Origin: Gammaproteobacteria bacterium
GTDB lineage: Bacteria > Pseudomonadota > Gammaproteobacteria > Pseudomonadales > Halieaceae
Reading direction: 5' to 3'
Length of the DNA: 64,000 nucleotides
Assembly: GCA_030427485.1 (NCBI GenBank)
Contig: JAUICG010000028.1
Location: forward strand, 1 to 64,000
Of this stretch, positions 26,862-35,566 are shown one piece after another (position 1 is the stretch's first letter; the number at the start of each line of letters is the position of its first letter). Made by a program: the position numbers and the translations under genes. The notes under the pieces are model-generated. The model was given only the letters and a program-made list of their open reading frames with translations, had not been told where the DNA came from and did not search any database.

Positions 26862-27272
26862 TCAGCTCCCGGGCTCGCTCATGTCCATGCGAAGCCGCGT
26901 GAGCTTCAGGGTTTTTATGCGCCATTGGCCATCGCGTTTCTGGTAGGTCTCCGTGTAGTGCCCGTAGCCGTGCAATTCGCGGCCGTCCGGCCAGCGCAGC
27001 ATGTCCTCCATTGCCCAGATCCCGCTTGCGGTCTCCCTGGACGTCAGCTCGATTTCCGGCATATGACCGTGATGGACGGTGATCACATCGCCGATTGCCG
27101 TCTGTAAAAAATCCACGCAGTCGTCGGCGCCGGTGAGAACAGCGCCACCCGATTCGGTGGAGTCCATCACCACGTCGTCGCAAAACACCTGGCGCATTGC
27201 TGTCCAGTTCTTGGTATCCATGGTGCGAAAGTAGCGCGCCTTCAACTGCTTGATTGCCTCTATATCATCCAT
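26862..27272 (-). CDS. SnoaL-like (nuclear transport factor 2 fold) protein
   Basis: A 136-residue cone-shaped alpha+beta protein: IEAIKQLKARYFRTMDTKNW, FCDDVVMDSTESGG, HHGHMPEIEL and YGHYTETYQKRDGQWRIKTL. SnoaL_4 proteins include hydratases, isomerases such as ketosteroid isomerase, and ring-cleavage helpers; a 3-oxo-delta5-steroid isomerase role fits the setting but is not shown. The ATG giving MDDIEAIK follows GAGGAA at good spacing, and I prefer it over an ATG 10 codons upstream. First gene of the leftward operon and divergent from a TetR gene. Confidence 0.8.
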   Translation of the reverse strand: MDDIEAIKQLKARYFRTMDTKNWTAMRQVFCDDVVMDSTESGGAVLTGADDCVDFLQTAIGDVITVHHGHMPEIELTSRETASGIWAMEDMLRWPDGRELHGYGHYTETYQKRDGQWRIKTLKLTRLRMDMSEPGS

Positions 27273-27406
27273 CAGAAATTCCTCATCTACCGTTGACTGC
27301 ACGGCGCTCCCCGCCTGGCTATTCGGGTGTTTCGGCGGCGCCCTATCGCGCCGCGGCAGAAGGTTAAATTACTGCATAATCCGGCGATGTCCAGTGCGCT
27401 CGAAGA

Positions 27407-27435
27407 TTGTTATTAATAGTACGACAAAGTATCAT
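27407..27435 (+). promoter_or_regulatory. Sigma-70-type promoter for the TetR gene
   Basis: TTGTTA and TATCAT separated by 17 bp, ending 36 bp before the TetR start codon. The region also separates the divergent operon at 27272, so autoregulation by the TetR protein at this site is likely (inference). Near the -10 is an imperfect inverted repeat, AGTAC/GTAT. Confidence 0.5.
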
Positions 27436-27471
27436 AAATGCACAAAGAGCGAACAACAAAGCAGACTGTCC

Positions 27472-28137
27472 ATGTCTCCCGAAGCCGCCGCAGCGCGCAA
27501 ACCGACACACAAGACCAGGCGTTTGCGCGGGCGTCCAAGGCACGGCGACATCGCCGCGCTGGAAAATAACCTGCTCGCCGCGGCCCTGGACGAGTTCCTG
27601 CGGCACGGTTACGGCGCAGCGTCGATGACGCGCATCGTCGCCCGGGCCGGCGTGTCCAAGACCACGCTCTATTCCCGCTTTGCGTCCAAGCGGGACCTGT
27701 TCCACGCCCTTGTGCAACGACAGATCGAACAGATATCCCCATCGACCGTGCTGGGCTCGCAGGCGGGTAACTGCGACCTGGAAGAGGGGCTGAATCTTTA
27801 TGCGAATCACATGCTGGAGCAGAACCTGAAGGGGGACATGCTCGAAGTCAACCGCCTGATCTACAGCGAGTCGTCACGCTTTGTGGAACTTGGGGCGGAG
27901 GCCGGCGCCCGCACGGAACTGGGCATCAGGCGCATTTCCGACTATATCGATGCCTGCGCCCGGGCGGAAGGCATTCCCTGCAACAATGCGCGCCATGCGG
28001 CCGAGGTGTTTATCCTGATGCTCAGGGGCTGGTTTATCAACGTGATGCTGACCAATCGCAGGGTGAGCGCCGCGCAGCGCAGGCAGTGGGTGAAGCGTTC
28101 AGTACGGGTATTGCTCGCTTCGAGGGCGGATTGGTGA
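27472..28137 (+). CDS. TetR/AcrR-family transcriptional regulator
   Basis: A 221-residue repressor. The HTH is EFLRHGYGAASMTRIVARAG followed by VSKTTLYSRFASKRDLFHAL, and a variable ligand-binding helical domain follows. The basic N-terminal arm (KTRRLRGRPRHG) may widen DNA contacts. It is divergent from the SnoaL-LLM-sulfotransferase operon and upstream of the third KstD-like gene, so one or both are its probable targets. The ATG giving MSPEAAAARKP sits 36 bp after a sigma-70 promoter match; longer in-frame extensions cross that promoter. Confidence 0.88.
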   Translation: MSPEAAAARKPTHKTRRLRGRPRHGDIAALENNLLAAALDEFLRHGYGAASMTRIVARAGVSKTTLYSRFASKRDLFHALVQRQIEQISPSTVLGSQAGNCDLEEGLNLYANHMLEQNLKGDMLEVNRLIYSESSRFVELGAEAGARTELGIRRISDYIDACARAEGIPCNNARHAAEVFILMLRGWFINVMLTNRRVSAAQRRQWVKRSVRVLLASRADW

Positions 28138-28201
28138 CGCGCATGTGGGGCTGTGGAGACGATCAGTTAGCGGCAAATGCCGGAAAGAGGAGCAAGGCGC
28201 G

Positions 28202-29896
28202 ATGAGCGATAAACCGGACAGATGGGATATGGAAGCGGATGTCGTGGCCATCGGGTCGGGCGGGGGCGGACTCTGCGCGGCCATTACCGCGCACGACCAC
28301 GGCGCCAGCGCGATGGTGCTGGAGCGCTCGGAGCAGATCGGCGGCGTAACCGCCTATTCGATGGGCGAGCTGTGGATTCCCGGGAATCACCTGGCCGGCG
28401 AGCTGGGCGTGGAGGATTCGCCGCACAGCGGTTTCCGCTACGTGAAAACGCTGTCCATGGACTACGGCGACGACCTGGCGATTCTCAACCAGGCCGTGCA
28501 TGGCCCTGTTGCGCTGAAGTATTTCGAACAGGCTATCGGGCTCAGGGTGCGGCTCATTCGTGGCTGCCCCGATTACTACTACCCCGGGGCGAATGACAGC
28601 CTCCCCGAGGGACGCTACCTGGAGGTGGAGCCTTTTCCGGCCGAAACGCTGGGCGAGTGGCAGTCGAAGACGCGCATTTCCCCCCATGTGCCCACCGGGA
28701 TGACCCACGAGGATATCTTCGGCAACGGCGGTATGGCCAATATGATGAAGTGGGATTACAGCATCATGGCCGAGCGCCTCGCCCGGGATGAGCGCTGTGT
28801 CGGGCCCGGACTGGCCGCCTACTTCGTCAAGGGCGTGCTGGACAGGAAGATACCGATACACACCGGTACCGCGGCCGAGGAGCTGCTGACCGATGGCGGG
28901 CGGGTCATCGGCGTGCGCGCGGTTCGCGCTGGCGGCGATGTGTTCATCAAGGCCAGGCGCGGCGTGGTCGTTGCGGTCAGCAGCTATGAACGCGACCCGG
29001 GCTTCGCAAAAACGCTGGGGCACCAGCTGAATGTGCAATCCATGGTCATGCCCGCGATCAATGGCGCACACCTGCGCCTGGCCGGCCAGGTCGGCGCGCG
29101 TGTCGCCCGCGTCCCGGACGTCACCCTGCTCGGCTTCCATGTGCCCGGGGAAGAGCAGGAAGACGGTGTCCCCCTGTGGCGGGGCGCATTGCCCTTTCTC
29201 GGCCTGCCGCACACCATTGTGGTCAACCGGGCGGGCAGGCGCTTCGCCAACGAGGCCTTTTATCGCTCTGTGTATTACGCACTGGATACGATTGACGGGA
29301 ATTCCCAGACCCACCCCAACTTTCCCTGCTGGGCGGTGTTCGACAGCCAGGCGCGCGAGAAATACCCCTTTGGTTCGGTCATGCCGGGTGAGCCGCTGCC
29401 CGGAGAGATGGGAGTCACGGCCGATTCACTGGAGGAACTGGCGCGCAGGGCGGGCTTTGCCGGCGAGGGTTTAATCGATACCGTGGCGACGTTCAACCGC
29501 TACTGCCGCGACGGCGAGGACCCCGAGTTTCGCCGCGGCAGCCATCCCTGGGGCGCACTGATGTGTGGCGACCCCTTGCAGAAACCCAACGCCAACCTCG
29601 GCGAGATCACGCGCGGGCCGTTCTACGCCGTCCCGCTGCACCGCCTGGCCGGGGGCGGCATTGCCGCATCGGGCATACTGGTGGACCAGCACTGCCGCGC
29701 CATCGGCTGGAACGACGCTCCGATAGCCGGCCTGTACCTGGCGGGCAACTCGGTGGCGCGGCTGGACAACGGCGCGTTCATGCAGAGCGGTATCACCAAC
29801 GCGCGGGGCATGACACACGGCTATCTCGCCGGTCGTCACGCGGCGGGCAAGCCAAGTGAGCTGCTCGACGCGGAACGCGCGCGACTGGGACTCTGA
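28202..29896 (+). CDS. KstD-like FAD oxidoreductase (paralogue 3, divergent)
   Basis: A 564-residue FAD_binding_2 flavoprotein: VAIGSGGGGLCAAI, GGVTAYSMGELWIP, a mid-domain FANEAFYRSVYY and a C-terminal ARLDNGAFMQSGITNARGMT. The C-terminal substrate segment differs clearly from paralogues 1 and 2 and lacks the YPGxG tyrosine. It may be a delta4- or other steroid or cyclic-ketone dehydrogenase, or a fumarate-reductase-like enzyme. ATG follows GAGGAGCAAGG. Followed at 12 bp by a CoxG-like gene. Confidence 0.8.
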   Translation: MSDKPDRWDMEADVVAIGSGGGGLCAAITAHDHGASAMVLERSEQIGGVTAYSMGELWIPGNHLAGELGVEDSPHSGFRYVKTLSMDYGDDLAILNQAVHGPVALKYFEQAIGLRVRLIRGCPDYYYPGANDSLPEGRYLEVEPFPAETLGEWQSKTRISPHVPTGMTHEDIFGNGGMANMMKWDYSIMAERLARDERCVGPGLAAYFVKGVLDRKIPIHTGTAAEELLTDGGRVIGVRAVRAGGDVFIKARRGVVVAVSSYERDPGFAKTLGHQLNVQSMVMPAINGAHLRLAGQVGARVARVPDVTLLGFHVPGEEQEDGVPLWRGALPFLGLPHTIVVNRAGRRFANEAFYRSVYYALDTIDGNSQTHPNFPCWAVFDSQAREKYPFGSVMPGEPLPGEMGVTADSLEELARRAGFAGEGLIDTVATFNRYCRDGEDPEFRRGSHPWGALMCGDPLQKPNANLGEITRGPFYAVPLHRLAGGGIAASGILVDQHCRAIGWNDAPIAGLYLAGNSVARLDNGAFMQSGITNARGMTHGYLAGRHAAGKPSELLDAERARLGL

Positions 29897-29908
29897 GGGG
29901 CGGGCCGA

Positions 29909-30472
29909 ATGATCGAAGCTGAACAATCCGTCACCATTGCTGCGGATATCGATGCTGTCTGGGTCTACGTAGAGCGCATCGAGCAGTGGGCCAACCTGTT
30001 TCCGGGTTGCCAGCAGTGCGAACTTGTGAACCGGGACGACTCCCGCTGGACCCTGAAGGTCGGCGCCGGCGGACTCGTCAAAACGGTCAGGGTGCTGGTG
30101 CACGTGGAAGACTGGAGCGGCCCGCGGAGCGTCGCTTTTTCCTTTCGCCTGGAAACGGAACCGGTTGTCGGCAGCGGTACCTATACCGCACTGCGCGAAA
30201 GCGACGATAGCACGCAGGTCACGATGGCCGTGCGCGTCGAGGGCAGCGGCTCGATGGCGGCCATGTGGGAGGCGGTCAGCAAACCGCTGCTGCCGCAGCT
30301 GGCGAAGACTTTCGCCACCCGCCTGAAGGCCGAGATCGAGTCCGGCGACGCCGCGGGCGACGTCGCTGTGCCGGCCGGGTGGCGATCACTGCTGGCCCGC
30401 GCCGGCCAGTGGTTGAAAAAACTGTGGCGGCGCGGCAGCGGAAAGTTAAGTGGCCAGGAGTACAGGCAATGA
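29909..30472 (+). CDS. SRPBCC/CoxG-like protein
   Basis: A 187-residue START-like protein: EAEQSVTIAADIDAVWVYVE, NLFPGCQQCEL and a long C-terminal helix ending in a basic tail (WLKKLWRRGSGK). The first half matches carbon-monoxide-dehydrogenase subunit G/polyketide-cyclase-like lipid-binding proteins. Probably binds a hydrophobic ligand near the membrane; it may hand substrate to the flavoprotein encoded just upstream. Its stop overlaps the next start by 4 bases (ATGA). Confidence 0.78.
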   Translation: MIEAEQSVTIAADIDAVWVYVERIEQWANLFPGCQQCELVNRDDSRWTLKVGAGGLVKTVRVLVHVEDWSGPRSVAFSFRLETEPVVGSGTYTALRESDDSTQVTMAVRVEGSGSMAAMWEAVSKPLLPQLAKTFATRLKAEIESGDAAGDVAVPAGWRSLLARAGQWLKKLWRRGSGKLSGQEYRQ

Positions 30473-30882
30473 TGCAAGAGCGGAACAAACAGGTGGTTCT
30501 CGGGTTTATCGATGCAATGGGCAGGGGAGACGCCGCCGCGGCGGACCCCTGTCTCGCCCCGGACGCCTACACGCTGGCGAAGGGGTTCGGCAAATTCGCC
30601 GGGCGGCGCAACCGCGACACGATACTGGCCACCATCAACGCGTTCACCGAGTTGATGCCTGGCGGCCTCGCGCCCACCATCACCAGCCTTACCGCTGAGG
30701 GCGACCGCGTGGCGGTGGAGTTCACAGGCGACGGCACGCTGAGTAACGGCGAATCCTATGCCAATGAATACTGCATGGTGTTCACGCTGCGCGACGGACT
30801 GATAAGCAGCGTCAACGAATACTTCTGTACCATCCTGGCGGATCGGAAGCTGTGGCCGCTGGTCGAGGGCAAGGCGCTGTAG
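30469..30882 (+). CDS. SnoaL-like (NTF2-fold) protein
   Basis: A 137-residue NTF2-fold protein: NKQVVLGFIDAMGRGDAAAA, LAPDAYTLAKGFGKFAGRR, VAVEFTGDGTLSNGESYAN, and SSVNEYFCTILADRKLWP. A ketosteroid-isomerase-like or dehydratase role is possible, as with many genes of this fold in catabolic clusters. It overlaps the CoxG-like gene by 4 bases, indicating translational coupling. Two start ATGs stand next to each other. It ends 39 bp from the convergent molybdoenzyme gene. Confidence 0.75.
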   Translation: MMQERNKQVVLGFIDAMGRGDAAAADPCLAPDAYTLAKGFGKFAGRRNRDTILATINAFTELMPGGLAPTITSLTAEGDRVAVEFTGDGTLSNGESYANEYCMVFTLRDGLISSVNEYFCTILADRKLWPLVEGKAL

Positions 30883-30921
30883 GCGCGCGCGGGTGTTTCC
30901 CCGAAGCGCCACCGGCCGGTT

Positions 30922-33081
30922 TCAGTCGCCTGTCGCGATGCTCACATTGACGGGGATGCCGGAAAAGCGCGGCATGAAATTGATCGGCTCCAGGTGCTGC
31001 TGTAAGGAGGTCAACCGGCCCGTGTAGCTGCCTCCCCGCTGCAGGGGGTCCGGTGATGCCTGCAAGCCGCCGAACATGTGGCTCATCGAAATTACGCCCC
31101 GGCGCAGCGCGGATTCGGCCCTGGCCAGCGCGCTGATCCGCCCAGCGTCCGAGCTGATTTCTATGCGGTCACCGTCGTTGATCGCCTGTGCATCCATGTC
31201 CTCTGGATTCATGTAGGCCCAGTTGACGGGATACTTGTCGCGCGTGCGCCTGTTGTCCCGATAGGCGCTGTTCATCGCCTCCAGGATGCGGCGACAGGTC
31301 AGCTGGTAACGAAATCCCCGCTCGGGCGCTTCCTCCAGCACCTGCGCCAGTTCGCCGGCAACGTCGGGCGGGCATAACTGCAGGCGCGCCCCGTTGTCCG
31401 CCCGGGCGGGCAGCACGGACTGTGGCGCAAGCAGCGGCCGGACGCCGGATGGACTGGCCCGCAGGTCGTCGAACGGGACGCGGCTGTTCTTGCACAGGAA
31501 ACGAATCATCGCCTCGGGATCGGGGCGCGTGCGCATGTCCAGTGGCATGCTGTCCTCGATTTGATCGAAATCCAGTCCGTAGGTCCAGTACTTGAGCTGC
31601 AGGGGGCGGTTCATGCGCGCCGCAAGCTCCCAGAAAAACGCCCAGTCGTCGATCACGCCCGCGGGTTTCTCGATGACCGGCGGCGCGTACTGCGCGAATG
31701 CGCTGGGATACAGGCTGTCGCCCGGTGCGGAGATATCGTGGCGTTCAAAGGGTTGTGAGGTGGCAATCACGTAGTGCGCGAGCTCGGCGGTCTCGTTCAT
31801 CCGGGGATCGAGCGCGATGAGCAGGTCCAGTTCGCCGAATGCCGCCACCGCGCGCTCCGGGTCGCCGAGGCCCATTACCGGGTTGCCGCCAAACACGATC
31901 AGTGCGCGAATCCTGTCCGGGCCCGGCGCGGTAATTTCCTGCGGCAGCAGGGCGGTGGGAAACTCGCCGTACAGCTTGCCGATGTCGACGGTGCGGCACT
32001 TGACGCCTGTCTCCCAGCTGCGCCCGGCGGCAATCACGGTTTCAACCGGTGTGCGCGGGTTCAGCGTGCCCGGGTTGCGCACCGGGTCGCCCGCGCGTCT
32101 GTAGCCGCCTGCCAGCGCATTCACCACCTCGATCATGTGGTCGTTGAGGTTGGAGTGCGCCGACATGGACGGACCGCTGCCGCTGCCGATGAACGGCATG
32201 TTCGCTTCACCGATCCATTGCGCGGCCTGCTCGATCTGCGCCACGTCCACATCGGCCCTGGCCGCGGCCAACTCAGGTGTGAACGGCGCAACCGCCTCGC
32301 GCAGCGCATCCAGCTGCGTTGCGAAGCGATCGCAAAAACGTTTGTTGTAGCGTTCGTCGCGCAGCAGGATATGGGCGATCGCGGCAAAGATCGCCGCGTC
32401 GTTGCCGGGCAGCGGCTGGATCAGCAGGTCCGCGTAGCGCGCCGTCTCGTGGCGCCGTGGATCGATGACGATAATACGTGTACCGCGCTTTTTTGCCGCG
32501 GCGAAGGCCCGGCCCGGTGCGCCGCTCTCGCCCGGCCCGAACGGATACGTCTGGTGACTGACGACCGGGTTGTTGCCGACGATCACGGCGAGATCGACAT
32601 CGACGAAAGCGGGTTTGCCGCTCGCCATGAATCCCATGCGTCCCGACGTCACCCACTTCGCCGACTGGTCGATGGTCATCGTGGAGAACAGGTTGGGCGT
32701 GCCAATCGCGGACAGGAAGGATTTTTCCAGCTGTGCGCCCAGCACGCTGCGGTAGGCGCCGGTACCGTGATACAGCGCGACCGAGCGCGGTCCGTAGCGT
32801 TCGATCAGCGCCGTCAGTTGCGCCGCTATTTCATCCAGCGCCTGCGCGTTGCCGATTTCCCGGTGCTGCCCCTCGCTGTCGCGCTTGAGGCTGTGCAGCA
32901 GCCGCTCCTCGGCGCCGTTGTGAAAGTCGATACTGGACTGGCCCTTGATGCACATATACGGGCCGTAGGGCGAGACACTGCCGTCGGCAATCGCGCCCGT
33001 CAGGCGGCCGTTGTCCACCGTCACTTCCATCGGGCACAGGGCGCTGCAGTTGCGGCAGAATGTTTTCGCTGTGTGTGCCAT
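30922..33081 (-). CDS. Molybdopterin-dependent oxidoreductase (bis-MGD/DMSO reductase family), catalytic subunit
   Basis: A 719-residue molybdoenzyme with an N-terminal [4Fe-4S] site (CRNCSALCPMEV with a fourth Cys in YMCIKG). MGD-binding features follow: GRMGFMASG, VVSHQTYPFGPGESG, IVIDPRRHETARYAD, LIVFGGNPVMG and a C-terminal MNPEDMDAQAINDGDRIEI. It has no Tat signal, so it is probably cytosolic. No FeS or membrane subunit, and no chaperone gene, lies next to it, so redox partners must be elsewhere. Known relatives oxidise, hydroxylate or hydrate varied compounds; this one is not assignable. Divergent from a P450. Confidence 0.87.
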   Translation of the reverse strand: MAHTAKTFCRNCSALCPMEVTVDNGRLTGAIADGSVSPYGPYMCIKGQSSIDFHNGAEERLLHSLKRDSEGQHREIGNAQALDEIAAQLTALIERYGPRSVALYHGTGAYRSVLGAQLEKSFLSAIGTPNLFSTMTIDQSAKWVTSGRMGFMASGKPAFVDVDLAVIVGNNPVVSHQTYPFGPGESGAPGRAFAAAKKRGTRIIVIDPRRHETARYADLLIQPLPGNDAAIFAAIAHILLRDERYNKRFCDRFATQLDALREAVAPFTPELAAARADVDVAQIEQAAQWIGEANMPFIGSGSGPSMSAHSNLNDHMIEVVNALAGGYRRAGDPVRNPGTLNPRTPVETVIAAGRSWETGVKCRTVDIGKLYGEFPTALLPQEITAPGPDRIRALIVFGGNPVMGLGDPERAVAAFGELDLLIALDPRMNETAELAHYVIATSQPFERHDISAPGDSLYPSAFAQYAPPVIEKPAGVIDDWAFFWELAARMNRPLQLKYWTYGLDFDQIEDSMPLDMRTRPDPEAMIRFLCKNSRVPFDDLRASPSGVRPLLAPQSVLPARADNGARLQLCPPDVAGELAQVLEEAPERGFRYQLTCRRILEAMNSAYRDNRRTRDKYPVNWAYMNPEDMDAQAINDGDRIEISSDAGRISALARAESALRRGVISMSHMFGGLQASPDPLQRGGSYTGRLTSLQQHLEPINFMPRFSGIPVNVSIATGD

Positions 33082-33187
33082 TAGAAAAGCCCTGCATAAC
33101 CATCGACCTGGTGAGTGTGCCTGGTCTGCAGTGACAGATTAATACGGGAACTATCACCCCGCCAAACGGGTAGTCGTGCAGCCCACT

Positions 33188-33196
33188 ATCAACAAC
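33188..33196 (+). promoter_or_regulatory. Candidate TetR-type operator half (ATCAACAAC)
   Basis: This 9-mer lies in the divergent spacer between the molybdoenzyme and the P450. It recurs upstream of the SDR at 35590 and, inverted, upstream of the CoA transferase at 39586. Downstream of it is a TTGACA box (33231 region) and a TGACA/TGTCA inverted pair before the P450 start. Operator function is inferred from the shared intergenic location near a TetR gene. Confidence 0.3.
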
Positions 33197-33291
33197 TTTC
33201 AAACGGAACCACTACCGGTAAACAGGATATATTGACAGCACGCTCAATTGATGTCAGTTTAGTGCCACCAATATTCAGTAACCGGGAGACC

Positions 33292-34518
33292 ATGAGAATG
33301 GCTTCGAATGTGAACGCCGCCGCCGGCCCGGTAAGTTTTGATCCCTACCAGGTCGAGCTTGCCCGCAACCCCTACCCGATGTACAAGCGGATGCGCGAAG
33401 AAACGCCGCTGTATTACAACGAGGAGTACGATTTCTACGCCGTGAGCCGCTACGACGATGTCAGGGCCGGGCACGCCGACCACGAGACCTTCAGCTCCGC
33501 CCGCGGCGGCATCCTCGAACTGGTAAAGATGAACATGGAGTTGCCGCCCGGCGTATTCATTTTCGAGGACCCGCCCCTGCACACCGCCCACCGCAATATC
33601 GTCGCGCGCATGTTCTCGCCGCGCCGGATGCGCGACCTGGAGCCGATGATTCGCGAGTTCACGGTGAGCACGCTGGATAAACTCATCGGCAGGCAGGATA
33701 TCGATTTCATCGCCGATATCAGCAGCCAGATTCCGATGCGCGTGATCGGCGCGCTGCTCGGGATTCCGGAAGAAGACCTGGACACCATCCGCGAATCGGC
33801 CGATTCGAGAATCGAAACCGAAGAGGGCAAGCCCATCGATTACGAGACGACGGAGATCGCCGGGATGCCCGAGTTCGAGCACTATATCGACTGGCGGCTG
33901 CAGAACCCCTCGGATGACGTGATGACGGAATTCCTCAATGTCGAGTTTGTCGATGACAAAGGGGTCAAGCGCAAACTGACGCGGGAGGAGATCCTGAGTT
34001 TTTGCAATGTACTGGCCGGCGCCGGCAATGAAACCACGAACCGGCTGATGGGGTGGAGCGCGAAAGTGCTCGCCGACCACCCCGATCAGCGCCGTGAGCT
34101 GGTGAAGGACCCGTCCCTGATCCCCGAGGCCGTGGAGGAACTGCTCCGCTATGAGCCCATGGGGCCGTTCACCGCGCGCTACGTCACCCGGGATGTCGAG
34201 TACTACGGGCAGACCGTTCCCGCCGGCAGCACGATGATGTTCATGCTGGCCGCCGCGAACCGCGATGAAAGCCGTTTCCCCAACCCTGACGTGTTCGATA
34301 TTCATCGCGACAGGGCGCCGCACATGACCTTCGGTTACGGTATTCATACCTGCCCCGGCAACGTGCTGGCGCGACTCGAAGGCCGGATCTTTCTCGAGGA
34401 GATGTTTAAACGCTTTCCCGAGTGGGACATCGACATGGAGCGGGCCAAGCTGACCTGCACCTCCACCGTGCGCGGCTGGGATATTCTCCCGGCCCGTATC
34501 AAGGCCCGCGCCGCCTGA
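33292..34518 (+). CDS. Cytochrome P450 (second)
   Basis: A 408-residue soluble P450: YKRMREETPLYYN, FEDPPLHTAHRNIVARMFS (C-helix WxxxR-like region), the I-helix LAGAGNETTNRL, ExxR in EELLRYEP, and the heme-binding FGYGIHTCPGNVLAR with its cysteine. Amino-acid spacing is that of CYP families common in sterol and lipid oxidation. The start ATG follows a GGGAG site; the frame is open upstream but has no supported start there. Electron donors are probably one of the two ferredoxins in this window. Confidence 0.93.
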   Translation: MRMASNVNAAAGPVSFDPYQVELARNPYPMYKRMREETPLYYNEEYDFYAVSRYDDVRAGHADHETFSSARGGILELVKMNMELPPGVFIFEDPPLHTAHRNIVARMFSPRRMRDLEPMIREFTVSTLDKLIGRQDIDFIADISSQIPMRVIGALLGIPEEDLDTIRESADSRIETEEGKPIDYETTEIAGMPEFEHYIDWRLQNPSDDVMTEFLNVEFVDDKGVKRKLTREEILSFCNVLAGAGNETTNRLMGWSAKVLADHPDQRRELVKDPSLIPEAVEELLRYEPMGPFTARYVTRDVEYYGQTVPAGSTMMFMLAAANRDESRFPNPDVFDIHRDRAPHMTFGYGIHTCPGNVLARLEGRIFLEEMFKRFPEWDIDMERAKLTCTSTVRGWDILPARIKARAA

Positions 34519-34553
34519 ACGCCCGCGCGGCAGGTCCCGCGCGGCCTGCCGCC

Positions 34554-35138
34554 TCAGGGCTTCCGGTTTTGTTCCAGCGCGTCCCTGATCAGCGCGATAA
34601 ACCACCTGATCGTTCGCGCGAACGTCTCGGCATCCTGGTTCCATACCAGCTTCAGGCGATCCTGGGTGGCCGGCTGCCACAGCATGTCCAGCACCGCGGC
34701 GACCGGCTCCCGTTCCCGGCTGGACCAGCCCGGCGTGACCGCCGCCACCGCGTCCGCCAGCGCCCGGGTACGCATGGCGTCGACTTCTGTCTGCGACGGA
34801 TCCTCTGTAATGTCCGGCGCGGCGGCGAACGAGGCCAGGTAGCTGAACATGCTGATGACGATATCGTCAAAGCCCTCGAGGCTGATCCGGCCCAAATCGA
34901 CGCCTGACTCCGCGACCAGTGCCTGCAGCACCGCATCACGCAGTTCGCGCTCTGAAGAAAAGTGGCGATGCACGGTGCGTTCGCTGACACCGGCGCGTTT
35001 GCTCACCGCGTTTGCGGTCAGGTTTTTCCAGTCCCAGGTGGGGAAGCTGTGCACCAGTTCAGAGCCCGCTGTGATGATGCGCTCCCGGGTTTTTGCCGCC
35101 TGCTCCTGTCGCAGCGGGCTGTGGTATTTACGCGCCAC
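34554..35138 (-). CDS. TetR-family transcriptional regulator
   Basis: A 194-residue repressor: RQEQAAKTRERIITAGSEL, then the HTH NLTANAVSKRAGVSERTVHR and HFSSERELRDAVL. The C-terminal part should bind a ligand. It is divergent from the SDR-ADH-MBL operon, which is the likely target. The 450-bp spacer contains the ATCAACAAC motif, a perfect ATCAAC-AAC-GTTGAT dyad (35552-35566), and palindromic element copy 3. Confidence 0.88.
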   Translation of the reverse strand: MARKYHSPLRQEQAAKTRERIITAGSELVHSFPTWDWKNLTANAVSKRAGVSERTVHRHFSSERELRDAVLQALVAESGVDLGRISLEGFDDIVISMFSYLASFAAAPDITEDPSQTEVDAMRTRALADAVAAVTPGWSSREREPVAAVLDMLWQPATQDRLKLVWNQDAETFARTIRWFIALIRDALEQNRKP

Positions 35139-35326
35139 TCAGTCTTCCCGCTTGACATCGCGGGGTTGCCGGGCGCAATCGGGGCGCTGGCGGATTATTC
35201 TCATGTTGGTTCGCTCCACACAGGTTCAGGGACGTCTGCCTGAGGCGCATCTTGTCACGGCGGGACCGCAGGTGGCAACGATACAGGCCGTGCGTGGTGG
35301 TCCAGATTGAAATCTGCAACCAGTCG

Positions 35327-35444
35327 GAGCCTGAGGGGTGTTGATGCGGCCGGGACACGCCAAAAAGCACACATCCATGTGTAGGCTCGGGTGGCGACGT
35401 CCTGTCGCCACACGGTCCCGGCCGCATCAACACCCCTCAGGCTC
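35327..35444 (-). repeat. Palindromic element, copy 3
   Basis: A 118-bp element. The 30-nt arms at 35327-35356 and 35415-35444 are a perfect inverted repeat (GAGCCTGAGGGGTG at the outer end). On the minus strand the core is identical to copies 2 and 4 except in one inner hairpin: ACACATGGATGTGT here, versus GCACATGGATGTGC and GTACATGGATGTAC. Both base changes keep the pairing. Confidence 0.92.
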
Positions 35445-35551
35445 CCACAGCCCCGGTTCAAACGGCAACACTACAGGCCGTGTCGATGGTGGTGTCGACG
35501 GTTGCCAGCGAGGCGACAGTTTCCTACACTGGTCGATCATCAGGCAATTAA

Positions 35552-35566
35552 TCAACAACGTTGATG
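35552..35566. promoter_or_regulatory. Perfect dyad, candidate operator upstream of SDR operon
   Basis: ATCAAC-AAC-GTTGAT is centred 31 bp before the SDR start codon. The left half is the same ATCAACAAC word found at two other intergenic sites. Position and symmetry fit a TetR-family operator. Confidence 0.45.
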
